Assembly (NCBI RefSeq): GCF_016545825.1
Contig: NC_052619.1
Location: 13,035,501-13,099,500 of the forward strand
Source: Eucalyptus grandis
Lineage: Eukaryota > Streptophyta > Magnoliopsida > Myrtales > Myrtaceae
Length of the DNA stretch: 64,000 bases
Reading direction: 5' to 3'
The notes below the pieces were generated by a model. That model was not told the DNA's origin, searched no databases, and saw only the letters and a program-made list of their open reading frames with translations. The position numbers and the translations under genes were made by a program. Positions 1-11,374 of this stretch are shown in pieces; within the stretch, counting starts at the first letter, position 1, and every line of letters begins with the position of its first letter.

Positions 1-1976
1 GTGCAAAGTAAATGGGGGCTCTTTCCGTTGGGTGAAAAAAAGAACACAATAAAGCAAAAGGTGAAAAGTGAGTGAGGTGAGAGAGAGAAAAATCAAAAAA
101 AAAAAAAGGGCGAAACCCTAATCGGGGGACTGTTCATCTTCCCCGAGGATCCCCTGCCCCCATCAACGCCGCACCAGCACCGTATCCCTAGCGCCTGAAG
201 CCCTCAGCGCCTTGACATCCTGCTGCCACATCTCTCCCAGCAAGCCCTAGCGCCCCGCTCACCATCGCAGCCGCGATCCTGGCCACACCTCCTGCCATTG
301 CGACCCAGCCCCGACAACTCCCAATCTAGCCGCAACCAACGTCAACTAGTTCTCCATCCACGAGCCCCGTGCCTGAAGCTCGAAGCCCCCGCACCGTCGC
401 CAATCTGCAGCCGGAGTCCTAGTGCCCTCTGCAGCCCCAACTCACCACCGCTGGCCTCCATCCGCGAGCACCAACGACCTGCCCGTTGCCCCGACGCCCA
501 CGACTGCTTTGCCGATGCCCTCGCTGGCACCCTCACTAGCAACCCTCTCCCTCGCCGGACTGGCCACAGCCTCCTTTAAAAAAAAAAAAAAAAAAAAAAA
601 AGCAAAGCAAAAAAATCTAGGTATTTTTATTTATTTTATTTGTCTTATTATTATTTTATTATTTTTGCTGTTAGTTGCTTTTTAGTGTAATTATCCCTTT
701 AATGCAAAATTGAAATTGCATGATATGAAATTGCCTTGAAATTAGTGATTGTCGGTCGATTTTCGCACTTGAAATCCGACTCACAACCAGATCATTTTAA
801 AAAAATCGCTAATATTGTTCATCGATCTCCCACTCGAGATTCAATTCCCGATTTAGGTAAAATTTGCCAACTCGATCTCATGTTTAAAAATTGGGATTGC
901 ATGTTTAATTATTTGGCAATTATTAATTTCGAAATTTAAAAAAAACAACGAAAAAAAATCATCATGCATATGTTATGTAGAGTTAGGACATATTTTGCAC
1001 GTCATTGCATAGTAGGGTAAAATTGCACTTAATTTAATTCTAGATATTTTTTTAATTTATTATAAGTTTAGGTATTTTCTTAGATAGATTGCATATTAGG
1101 GTTATTTAGGTTAAGATAATATTTTAGTTTAAATTAGGATTTGGCTCAACCTATTTCCTGATGCAAATTGAATAGAATCTTAATCTAATTAGATAATTTT
1201 CACATTTTTCCTAATTCCGAATTTCATGAAAAATACAAAAAAATGTCTTAGAATAAATTAGTTCCATTCTCTAGGATAGATTACATTTTTAGGAAAAATA
1301 AACATGTCATGTAAATGTCATATAGGGTTAGATTCATGAAATGCACGTCATTTAGAGATTGTTATTAGGTCCATTTAATTGGAAATTGCATGACATTAGA
1401 ATTAGTTCATTTATTTATATTGCATTGCATATTGCATGATTTTCATTAAATAAGTGAAAACAGAAAAAAAAAATTACGTGTTAATTAAAAATGATATCTA
1501 GGGTTGTTGATATGGATTCTAATTTAACATTGCAAATACTTTTGTTGCTTTGAGGTAAGTCTTGCAATTTATTCATTGTTATCGGGGTGTTAAATTGGTG
1601 GTTTGCGCACTCGCATGATCACCTCACATGTTAGGAAATATATTTAAAATATATTTAAGCTGCCTGCAAAAATATTTTTGAAATAAAAAGAAATGGTACC
1701 GAAATGGCATTAAAGAAATCTAGTATAACCAAGTCCCCGTACCCAAAGTCTCTAGTTCGTAAGAGTAAGATAATCCTCCAATTATTTTACTTGGGTTTCT
1801 AATCGACCCACCATAAATAGGTTACTTGGCGGCTCCTAATTAAAAATCAATTGCATGTTAAAAATTTAAATCTAAGTCGCGGATTGATATGGGCTTGGGA
1901 GAGCCCGAGCTAAGTCTAGGCTTAGCAATCCATTAGCCAAACTTTAGGTGGTGCACTCGAAAAATTGGTCTCGACA
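1..1976 (+). repeat. Ty3/Gypsy LTR, 3' part, left end outside window
   Basis: This long AT-rich stretch ends in tcgaca directly before a primer-binding site and a DUF7745-like ORF, so it is read as the 5' LTR of a + strand Gypsy element. Its last 240 bases recur at 9,068-9,310. Segments around 1,190-1,290 recur in reverse complement near 49,320-49,390, in the LTR of element D. The C-rich part at 120-570 and the A tract at about 578-601 are probably transcribed LTR or leader sequence. Short ORFs at 298-940 show no recognisable domain and are treated as chance. Confidence 0.65.
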
Positions 1977-1978
1977 GC

Positions 1979-1997
1979 TTGGCGACTCCGCTGGGGA
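1979..1997 (+). other. Primer-binding site of the Gypsy element
   Basis: TGGCGACTCCGCTGGGGA lies two to three bases after the CA that ends the LTR. It is the kind of 18-base tRNA 3'-end complement used to prime reverse transcription. The homologous site in element D (minus strand, 48,671-48,685) reads TGGTGACTCCGCTGA. The tRNA was not identified with confidence. Confidence 0.6.
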
Positions 1998-2635
1998 TTT
2001 GTGTTGAAACAGTTAGTGGACTTATGTCAATTTTCTTTTTTTGAAAAATGTTTTTGTTTGGCAGTGAAGATTCCAGGTATGTCCCTAACATTTAGGTGTT
2101 AAATATTCTTGCTGATTGGGAGGTATAAGGGGAGTAATGATTGCTAACCCTTGTCTTGTAGGTTGGAGTTGAGGATGAATGTTTTAAATTCAAAGTGATT
2201 GAAGTGTTGTTTGATTTAAACTGTTGTGCATGCCTTGCATCTTGCACTACACTTTTGCACACACAACCTACTGCTGAACCTGGGCCACATAGGATCATTT
2301 AAGATGGTGTTGAGATGGATACCACTTGACCGCATGCCCACGATATGAGTTGCCCATCTCAATCCCGAAGTTTCTTTTATGGTGTCAGGAATACCCACCT
2401 CGGTTTGCATGCCTGCAACCTGGGTCGGCTCTTTGACCAAGCCGGAGTCATGAGGACCCGACATAATCCACAAGCCCGTGGCTAGTCTGATCATCCTTAT
2501 GGCTCCATCTTGATAAGCCTTATAGATTAGAAATCGAGCTACTTACCATGCGCATGTCTATGTGATTGCCCATCATTTGTAAAGTAAGTTCTCCAAATTT
2601 TTGCCTTTATAATTTACTTACTTTATCGCATTATT
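1998..2635 (+). other. Untranslated leader of the Gypsy element
   Basis: Between the primer site and the DUF7745-like ORF there is about 640 bp without a convincing coding frame. Parts match, in reverse complement, the leader of element D at 48,040-48,650, for example the stretches on CCTTATGGCTCCA and GAGCCGGAGTCATGAGGACC. It is presumed retroelement leader. Confidence 0.5.
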
Positions 2636-3430
2636 TTGTTGGTCCATGGCATTAGAATTGTCCTAAGTCTTGATCAATATACAATGGGGACGCCGGACAT
2701 TCGAATTATTCTCCCTCCAAAGGAAGAGCTTAACACTTGGTGGGACAAGTTAGATCAAGATGGTCATCAGTTCGTAGAGTCTCACATTGGTCGACTACTT
2801 CCATTACTACATGTCAACATCCATGGCGGCCTCATCCAAGCACTCGCCCACTGTTGGTACCCCAAGACCTCTACTTTTATTTTCAGCGGTAAGTATGAGA
2901 TCACTCCCACCTTGGAAGAGTATAGCATTGCCATAGGGTAGTCCTTGAAAGCTGAATTGATTAGTCCGCCTATCGGAATAGATTCTATTATGACCTTATC
3001 TGATTTTCTGAAAATTAAGGAAAGACGATATAAGAAAGGTTTTAAAGGCTCACCGCAATACATGTCCTTTGTCCTTCCTGAAAGAATGTTTTGAAAATGG
3101 CACCTCATTTCAAATGTGTAGGATTTTCCTTTTAGCTTTCTTCGGGTTTGTAGTATTTCCTTACTGCAACAATGCTATTAACCATTTGATTGCTCAATTA
3201 GTTAGACAAGTGTTGGAAGGAAAAAACTTTGTAAACACTGTCCTGACTGAAACTTTTCTTTCTCTCACTCGATTCAAAGGAGGTGGTGATAAGACTCTCC
3301 ATTCCTCTCCTGAGCTTTTGCAAATTTGGTTCCTTTCTCATATAAAAGGTTTTGGTGGTCTAATGACTATACATGATGTAAGTAATACTAATCACCCTAT
3401 TATGAGATTTGGCCCAATCCCTCTATAAAA
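2636..3430 (+). pseudogene. DUF7745-like retroelement ORF, broken copy
   Basis: The reading frame starting MLVHGIRIV runs 101 codons to a TAG at 2,939, then homology continues in other frames to about 3,430 (for example LVRQVLEGKNF and FLSLTRFKGGGDK). The same protein is nearly intact on the minus strand at 46,686-48,032, which lets the breaks be seen: a stop after the EEYSIAIG segment and at least one frameshift near 3,030. It resembles the plant-specific uncharacterised family annotated as DUF7745, with conserved elements such as the N-terminal W, GLIQALAHCWYPKTSTF and TPTLEEYS. Function is unknown. It lies where gag would normally begin, and gag itself is missing because Copia A abuts at about 3,515. 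Family naming is from memory of similar plant proteins. Confidence 0.6.
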
Positions 3431-3515
3431 GGTTTTGCAAAATTTGGTTCCTTGCAAATTTGACCCTATTATGAGATTTGGCCCAATTCCTTTCTCATAT
3501 AAAAGGTTTTGCAAA
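3321..3515. repeat. Patchwork of short direct duplications at a breakpoint
   Basis: Two blocks from the DUF7745 ORF are present twice. ACCCTATTATGAGATTTGGC occurs at about 3,395 and again at about 3,463. The block starting TCCTTTCTCATATAAAAGG occurs at about 3,331 and again at about 3,488. The second copies are stitched together immediately before the join to Copia A. This looks like filler DNA copied from nearby during break repair. Confidence 0.65.
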
Positions 3516-5060
3516 CTTGTCTTTAATTCCAAAGTCTCTTAGCTATTATTTTATCCACAGAATTTGTGAACAACAACTTCCAAGAGCTACATACTCTACT
3601 TCTGCTGTAGAAAGGGCTATGGTACTTTGTTTCCTTGAAAACCAAAATACTGTCTTGTTACCAAGTAGTTGACAAGTGCCCGAGGTGCTCTTTCTATCAA
3701 CTTTGCATCTTGCTAGGTTTGCGTCTGAATATCCAAGAAGAGAAAAGTCTCTTTCTTTAGGATACTAGAGACCGAGATTAGAAGTAGATGCAACGTATTT
3801 GATGATGCGTTTTGCAACACTTAAGTGAGATTCTTTGGGGTCTAATTGAAATCTAGCACAAATACAAATACTAAACAGAATGTCAGGTCTAGAAGCAATA
3901 AGATAAAGAAGTGAACCAATGATACTCATGTATAGCTTTTAGTCAACTTTCTTTTCTCCTTCATCTTTGTCCAACTTCAAGGAACTTGGCATTGGTATAT
4001 TAGTCTTTTTGCAATTCTCTAGTCCAAACTTTTTGACAAGTTCTTTAGCATATTTTTCTTAGTGAATAAAAGTTCTCTCCTTCATTTGTTTCACTTGAAG
4101 CCCGAGAAGGAAGGTACGTTCACCCATCCATCATGCTCATTTCAAATTCATCCTGCATAGACTTAGAGAATTTCTTGCATAGATTTTCATTAGAAGATCC
4201 AAAAATAATATCATCAACATAAATTTAAACAAGTAAAAAGTTTTTGCTTTCTCTTTTGATAAACAGTGTAGTATCTACTTTACCTTTAACAAAGACATTT
4301 TGAATTAAAAACTTACTTAGTCCGTCATACCAAGCTTGAGGTGCTTGCTTTAAATCGTATAGCGCCTTTTTTAGTCTGAATACAAAGTCAGGTTTCCTTG
4401 GGTCTTCAAAACCGGGAGATTGTTCCACATAGACTTCCTCTTGGATAAATCCATTTAGGAAAGCGCATTTGACGTCCATTTGGAATAACCTGAAATTCTT
4501 ATAACAAGCAAAAGTAAGTAATAATATAATTGCTTCTAACCTTGCTACTGGTGTGTAAGTCTCATCATAGTCTATCTCTTCTTCTTGCGTATATCCTTTG
4601 GCCATGAATCTTGCTTTGTTTCTTACGACTTTTCATTTCTCGTTCATCTTGTTCCTGAAAACCCATTTAGCTCCAATAATGGATTTATCTTTCGGTTTAG
4701 GAGTCAATTCCCATACATCATTGATACTGAATTGCCTAAGTTCTTCTTGCATAACTTCAATCCAACTTTCATTAGTTAAAACTTCTTCTATGCTTTTGGG
4801 TTCTATTTCAGAAATAAGAGCCACAACACTAGACTCTTCATGCCTTTTGGATCTTGTGCGAATTTATTCATTAATATCACTAATAATGAAATCTTTGGGA
4901 TGACTGGACTTGTGCTTCCAATTGCTGGTTGATTTATCAGACTGTTGATCATTTCCTTCATTTGAATCTTCGACGATCATTTGTTGCTGGTCTTCTGAAG
5001 TCTGAGCTGCTTCTAGAGATTTAGACTTTGTAGAGTCTGGAGCAAGTTCAGATTCTTCAG
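3515..5060 (-). pseudogene. Copia A reverse transcriptase and partial RNase H
   Basis: RT is read in two pieces, 4,633-4,824 (ends AKWVFRNKMNEK) and 4,225-4,605 (MAKGYTQEEEIDYDETYTPV, then FQMDVKCAFLNG and LYDLKQAPQAWY). These are standard Copia RT blocks, with the first catalytic Asp in FQMDV. The YVDD region falls after a stop near 4,225. RNase H homology persists to about 3,515, matching 33,890-34,040 of element C. The product would copy element RNA into DNA in cytoplasmic particles, but frames are broken. Confidence 0.75.
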
Positions 5061-5067
5061 GTTGAGT

Positions 5068-6350
5068 CTAAATCGATTGATTTTGCATAAAGTCTTGAAA
5101 TTTGACATTCATTGATTCCTCCACAAATTGAGTCTTTTTGTTGTATACTCTGCAAGCTTTGCTTGTGGATGAATATCCAAGGAAAATACCTTCATCTGAT
5201 TTTTCTTCAAACTTACCAATTCGATCATTTGCATTTTTCAATATAAAACATTTGCATCCAAACACATGAAAATACAAAACAATTGGCTTCTTTCCTTTGA
5301 ATAATTCATAGGGAGTTTTCTCCAGAATAAGCCTTAAAAAGACTCTATTAATAATATAGCATGCTGTAAAAACTGCTTTAGCCTAAAAACGAGAAGAAAT
5401 GTCGCTTTCAATTAAAAGAGTTCTAGTCATTTCCTGCAGCGATCTATTCTTTCTTTCCACAACTCCATTTTGCTCGGGAGTATATGGTGAAGAGAACACA
5501 TGCTGAAAGCCAGATTCATCATAGAATTTAGCAAAGCCTTGATTTTCAAATTCACCTTCATGGTCTATCTGTATACTTGAAATAACATACCCTTTCTCAT
5601 TTTGGACTTTCTTAGCAAATTTTATAAAATAAGAAAATGTTTCAGACTTACTTGCTAACAAATATACCCAAGTGAATCGTGAATAATCATCTACAATTAC
5701 TAGGCAGTATTTCTTACCTCTAATGCTCTGAGTTATGGTTGGTTCAAAAGATCCATATGCAAGAGCTGCAGTACACGATTAGTGGATACTTGATTTATTG
5801 GTTTGAATGAATTTCTTATCTATTTTCCCAACATGCATGGTGTGCATAGATCAGACTTTTGGTATGTCAGTTTGGATAGTCCACGAGCAAGCTTCTTTGT
5901 AGAGATCTTGGCTATTTGCTTCATGTTGATGTGCCCAAATTTTCTGTGTCATAAGTTTGTTTCATCTTGAATTGAGATTAGACATTGGGCTTTATCTGGT
6001 TTGATATCCAAGAGGTAAATATTCCCATGTCTTCGCCCCGTGAAAGTCTGAGAGGAGTCTTTACTGATTCCTGAACATATTCCTTCTTAAAAGTTGATTT
6101 TGAAACCGGTGTCGTACAGCTGGCCGATACTCGGTAAGTTGTAGTTGAGTCCTTCTACTAATGAAACATTACTAATCGTGAGGCTTCCAATCTTTACAGT
6201 TCCATATCCTACAATTCTGCCTTTGCTATTTCCTCCAAAAGAAACTTTTTCATCATTAACTTGCACAAGCTTTATGAAGTAATTTGAGTCTCCTGTCATA
6301 TGTCTCGAGTATCCACTATCCAAGTACTATTTAACATTTTTCTTGATAGT
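5068..6350 (-). pseudogene. Copia A integrase and protease
   Basis: Integrase core fragments are at 5,383-5,661 (SSPYTPEQNGVVERKNRSLQ) and 5,068-5,277 (MYFHVFGCKCFILKN). The protease/GAG-pre-integrase part is at 6,087-6,323, where the DSG motif reads LDSGYSRHMTG. Just before it the Trp codon of the WYLDSG context is TAG (about 6,325-6,330), so the protein is interrupted there. Integrase would insert cDNA and protease would process the polyprotein. This copy is dead by sequence. Confidence 0.7.
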
Positions 6351-6359
6351 GACCTGCAT

Positions 6360-8050
6360 TTAGAAACGAAACTCAAGCTTTCTTTGGTACCCATATTTTC
6401 TTGGGTCCATTGGTGTTAGTGTAATATACGATCTTTACCCATACCTCTTTAACAGATTTCCAAACCATAGGACATTCTTTCTCAAAAATGATCTGAGCTA
6501 TTGCACTTAGAACATTTAAGAGTACCGTGGCCTACAGGTTTTACAAAAACTTTTTGGAAATGATTTTTGTAAGAATCTTTTGTAGGTCTTTGTTTAATTC
6601 TTTCCTTTACCTTAGGAAAATCAATTAGAGGAATGGTTTCAGCAGTCATTCCTAAACCTAATTTGTTGAAGTAAGCTCTTTGTGCTGAAATAATTTTTTC
6701 TAGTTTCTCAGATCCTATAGAAAACCTTTTAGAAATGCTTGAGATATCATTTTTCAAGAATGCATTTTCTTTTGAAAGATTGTCTGCATTTTCTTTCAAA
6801 GTAGTAACACTTTTGTCTAAATTTTCAACATTTTCTTTCCAAACGATTTCTTGTTGCTTTAGTGCAGAATTTTCTCTTTTGAATTCGGAAATCCTCTTTT
6901 TGAGAGAGGTTTTTTAAAGACTTTAAGACACAATTCATCGATTTCACTTTGTCTGAATTTGAGTCTATCTCATATTCTGAATCTAATTCTAGGTGTGCCA
7001 TGAGACAAATATTGGCATAATCATCATCACTTTCTTCACACTTGATATCACTCCAAGTTTCTGCTTTAAGTGCCTTTCGATATTTCTCAGATTTTCCTTT
7101 CTTTCTCTTCAGCAAAGGACAGTTGGGTCTGATGTGTCCTTTTTTCTTGCATTCAAAGCAGACTACATCCTTGTCAGATTCATTATCCTTAACTGATTTA
7201 TTTTGTAGCTTTTGAGAACTTTGTTTCTTCGGATTGAATCTTCTCCCCTTTCTGTTCAGTTTTATGAACTTTCTTATCATGAGAGCAAGCTCTTCATCGT
7301 CTATATCGTCTTCGAGAATCTATGACATCGAATCATCATTAAATTTTAATGCAATGGATTTCTCACCTTTAGGATTTTCATTTTCGTTGATTTGCTCTAC
7401 TTCATAAGACTCAAGAATGCCAACCAATTCGTCAATAGAGAGTAGCATGATTCTTTGTGTCTTCCTTATTAAGGTCTTTATGTGATTCCAATCTTTGGAC
7501 AGTTCACGCACTAACTTGTTAACCTTCATGGGTCCAGAGATTGGTTGACCTTGATACTCAAGACCATTCACGATTTCTGTAAAACAACTAAACATGTCAG
7601 TGATAGATTCTCCCGGTTTCATCTTGAATGCTTCATATTGACCGAGCAGAATGTTAATTCTAGTTTCTTTCACTCAATCAATTCCTTCATAGGTGATGTG
7701 TAATCTATCCCAAACTTCTTTAGATGTTTCACAAGAAGATATTCTGTTATATTCAGTTGGAGATAATGCACAATATAAGGAATACATTACTTTTGCATCA
7801 AGAACTTGTCTCTTGGTTATCTCTTCTTGAGTCATTTCACTGGACTCAACAGCTTCTTTTCCTTTTTCTGAGATTGTTGCAGCTTTAGGAATGATTCCTT
7901 TGTCTACCACAACCCATTCTAGAGGATCATTTGATCTTAGGAATGCCTTCATCTTGTTTTTCCATATATTGTATTCATTTTCATCAAAATAAGGCAGATG
8001 CAGGTATTACTTTGCCCTTCAACTAGACCTAGAGCCAACATACTAGCCAT
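6360..8050 (-). pseudogene. Copia A gag with coiled coil and zinc knuckle
   Basis: Translation would start at the ATG at 8,050. The UBN2-type gag domain is in 7,674-7,952 and 7,320-7,673. A CCHC zinc knuckle follows at about 7,130-7,160, reading CFECKKKGHIRPNC (intact here, unlike in element C), then Glu/Lys-rich coiled-coil sequence at 6,482-6,917. A TGA at 7,674-7,676 splits the domain. Element B has the same stop, whereas C has CAA (Gln). Sirevirus-type gag proteins have this knuckle and coil arrangement. Confidence 0.75.
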
Positions 8051-8099
8051 GGATCTTTAACTCTGAAGTAAAAACACTTCAACTTAAGTGAGTACACAG

Positions 8100-8111
8100 G
8101 CTCTTATACCA
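8100..8111 (-). other. Primer-binding site, Copia A
   Basis: The minus strand reads TGGTATAAGAGC, one change from TGGTATCAGAGC, the complement of the initiator Met tRNA 3' end used by most plant Copia elements. It lies two bases from the LTR edge. Confidence 0.8.
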
Positions 8112-8113
8112 AT

Positions 8114-9067
8114 TGTGAAAGTTAGTACGAGCACCTAGAGGGGGTGAATAAGTGCGAAAATAAATTTTCTAGAGAGAAGTAAATAATTTTACTTTTAAAC
8201 CAACTCAATAGATTATAAAAAGGAAATTAGACTCTAATAATCAAATAGAATTACGATCAAAGTAAAAGAGCTCAGATAAGAGAATAAGAACACAAGGTTT
8301 ATAGTGGTTCGGCTTAATTTAAGCCTACGTCCATTATTCCACACTGATAGCTCACCGGCTGGATTTCACTAAGAATCAAAAAAGTTGTTACAGTATAGCT
8401 CTTCCTTGATTCCACAATGTATAGACTTTTCTACACTTCTTCAAGGTCTCACAAAAATATAAACTCTCTTTTGAGTACAAGTTTTTGCTCAACAATTGAA
8501 TTGACAAAGAACCAGAACTTCAGACTTTGGAATTCTTTTATCGCGCACACACTCGAATAACTGGAATGTCTTCCTTATATACTCCTTCATGCCATCACAC
8601 CCATTGGCACTTACCAAAAGAGTTCTTCTAATCTACCCGTTTGACAGAATCAATTAGGAAGATTTCGAGTTTTTTAAGGAATATGACGATAGCCCACCAA
8701 TCCTGCTCGCCCATATAATCAGGATCTAGGTTTTCATAAGTAGAACCTTCCAAGTATATTTTGCCAATCAACAGATCCAAAATCCCTGAATCAATCTCAA
8801 TTTGAATAATGGATTCCGACATGCTATATCCAGCCAAGAGATCTTCTTCAATCGATAGAATCAAATCCTTAATAAAATACTCGGTTCTGGATAAGTCTTC
8901 TTCGACGGTCTAGAAACTGTCAATGAGGATAGACTTTGAGTCTTGAGTCTGGCGGTCTGGCGGTCTGGCAGTCTTCAGACTTTGATGAAAGAGTCTGCAA
9001 GTCTTCAGACTAGACTGATGGAAATATTTTGCCAACTTCAAAACACTCAATGAATTTTTCTTCGACA
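8114..9067 (-). repeat. 5' LTR of Copia A
   Basis: On the + strand it runs from TGTGAAAG to TTCGACA, about 954 bp. It aligns by eye with the LTRs of B (14,749-15,662) and C (29,784-30,697; 38,985-39,900). A TATATAA box in minus orientation sits at 8,575-8,581 in the same context as in the others and would drive element transcription. Confidence 0.75.
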
Positions 9068-9310
9068 CATGTACCCAAAGTCTCTAGTTCGTAGGAGTAA
9101 TATAATCCTTACATTATTTTACTTGGGTTTCTAATCGACCCACCATAAATAAGTTAGTGGCAGCTCCTAATTAAAAATCAATTGCATGTTAAAAATTTGA
9201 ATCTAAGTCGCGAATTGACATGGGCTTGGGAGAGCCCAAGCTAAGTCTATGCTTAGCAATCCATTAGCCAAACTTTAGATGGTGCACCCAAAAAATTGAT
9301 CGCAACACAC
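9068..9310 (+). repeat. Gypsy LTR 3'-end fragment
   Basis: This matches 1,740-1,976 nearly base for base, including GTACCCAAAGTCTCTAGTTCG and the AGCCAAACTTTAG stretch near the LTR end. It starts exactly where the Copia A LTR stops. It is probably what remains of the 3' LTR of the Gypsy element at 1-3,515. Confidence 0.7.
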
Positions 9311-11374
9311 ATGATCAATCAATCCCAGCCAAGGACATAGTGCTTTGCACACAATTCCTCAATTAAAATAATGAACTTGACCTATTTTATTCGTATTAAA
9401 AACACCCGATAAAAATAATCGTGTGTGGGTACACGGTCAGTTTGAGCCAAAATGCGATATCTTCCTTTTTTTTTAAATCCCACTATTTAATATAGTACCT
9501 AAAAACATTTTTTGAGTTAAAAACCGATGCCTGGTATTTTCTAATTAAATACCAAAATTTTACAATTTCAAAATATTACTCAAAATTACAATCACCACTC
9601 AATTTGCACAAATCAACACTCAGTTGCATAAACTAAGCACACTATTGTAATCAACACAAAATTCCGGTCACCCACTATCCCAAGTATAATTTTCAGAAAA
9701 TATTAAATAATTAAATAAATTACAAAAATAATTAAATAAATGCAATTTAATTCCATAAATGCATACTTAGGCTAAAAATTGCTAATCTAACCACCTAATG
9801 GACAAATTAAATTATCCTAATTGTTCTAACTACAAGGCCACACAAGAAACTAACTAATCATAATTTCTAACCACCTAATTCACTAATCTAACTAACCTAA
9901 ATTAACTAAATAAGCTAATAATTACACTAATCACACTTAACTTAATCTAATCACTAATTAAGCGTCATTAACCTCCTAAGCAAGGTTTAGTGAGTAAACT
10001 CACCGGTTTAGCGAGCCGGTGAGTTCACGGCAACGGCAACGCCAAGAGGGGCAAGAACCAAGCTTGGAGCGACACCAACGGAGATCCGGACGGGCCTTAA
10101 AATGGGCTTAGAAGTCCAAAAACCCTTGTTGGCCTTCAGCTTCTGTCCTTGGGCGGAAGGAGCTGCTCGAGTGGCTAGAAGCAACAATGAGGGATAGTGA
10201 CGCTGCAGTAGGGGCATGCAAGTGACAGTAGTGGCTCCGATGGCTTGTACAGCAATAGACGGTGACTAGGCAAGTCACGGGAACACGCAGCTGGCATGAG
10301 ACAAGCGGAACGGCGACAGACGACCAGCAAGCTCGGGTGCACGACAAGAAGACGGGCGGTGGTCAAACAGTGAGGAGGGGCGGTCAACAAGCTACTGGCT
10401 GGTTCCTGCTTGCTTCCTCTAGTTTTTGAGCTCTCAAAACTACACAACAATAGGGAAAGCAAACTAAGGAGGAAGAAGAAGACAGCTGCTGATGGGGACC
10501 ACCAAAATGCCTCAAAAGTCCATAGAAAAGATCTAAACACTCATCACTTGGCCTCCCACTTGTTGCTGCCTCATCCTTAGTCATTATCCACTCCCAAGCT
10601 TCCTCAAGAAGCCATGCAAAGTGTCCAAAAGTTGTTGTCCCCCCTTGGCTACGAATTTTGGACAATTTCCCTCCAATTGGATTCAATTCCTCTTCCAATT
10701 AATTCAATTTCAAGCCCAAAAATTTAGCCAAGGTGTCCACACTTAAATTCACTTTTTTCCTCACCAATTGAACCAACTTGAATGCCAAAAATCCACCCAA
10801 AAATCGTTCCTCGAATTTCCCGGTCCAAAATAGTCTTACTTTGATTTTTCATTGAAAATCCTGATTTGTCGAAAAATCTTCGGAGGATGAGTCGACGTTC
10901 CTAAAATGAATCGTGACATGACAGAACTTTCAATTTATGAAATCGAGTTCAATTTCACGATTAATTTCAATCGGGCACGATTTTAGCGTGACCTAACCTA
11001 TTGGGTAGCTTTTAGTAATTTTTAGCGCAATTAACCCATAGTCGATTATTTTCGATCCACATTGTGCATCTTCAACACATTGATGACTTTCGATTATCGT
11101 AAAAATCTCTAGGTTTCAACTATAGACACAAAGTACCAAAACGACAGAAAAAATCGGTCTAGTGCCGATCGACAAAATTTTGCAATTAGGTTGAATCACC
11201 AACACTTAATCACATGGCTCTATTAAATCAACCTATCTCTAGTTTCTAATTGATTTTTAACTGTGCCGTAATGACCATTGTAGATTAGCACAGTCGAGCA
11301 GTCGATTCATGGTCGAGTTCTCAAGTCTATTGCATTTATGTTCCTTAACGGCTTCACCTAATAGGCTAGTTTTT
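9311..11374 (-). repeat. Fragment of a long Gypsy-type LTR, inverse of 40.75-42.35 kb
   Basis: The motif CGTGTGTGGGTACACGGTCAG at 9,420-9,445 and its flanks are the inverse of 42,260-42,310. The GC-rich block at 10,000-10,700 corresponds to the GC-rich block at 40,800-41,470. ORFs in the GC-rich block (10,008-10,698) overlap one another in several frames and carry no domain, so they are not called as genes. The fragment ends where Copia B is joined. Confidence 0.5.

Larger units (their letters stand above)
3515..9067 (-). mobile_element. Copia element A, Sirevirus-like, 3'-truncated
   Basis: On the minus strand the order is 5' LTR (8,114-9,067), initiator-Met-type primer site (8,100-8,111), gag, protease, integrase, reverse transcriptase and the start of RNase H. 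It ends abruptly at about 3,515 inside RNase H, so the 3' LTR and any third ORF are gone. The layout and residues match the complete element C at 29,784-39,900 closely. The coding region has many stops and frameshifts, so the copy cannot be autonomous. Truncated Gypsy pieces lie on both sides. Confidence 0.85.

Noticed and set aside
298..685. Three overlapping frames in the C-rich block at the window start
   Set aside because: Overlapping frames on both strands in Pro/Ser-rich sequence with no domain; the block lies in a retroelement LTR and ends in an A tract.
10008..10698. Four overlapping minus-strand frames of 69-121 codons
   Set aside because: Compositional frames in a GC-rich LTR segment; each overlaps the others and none shows a domain.
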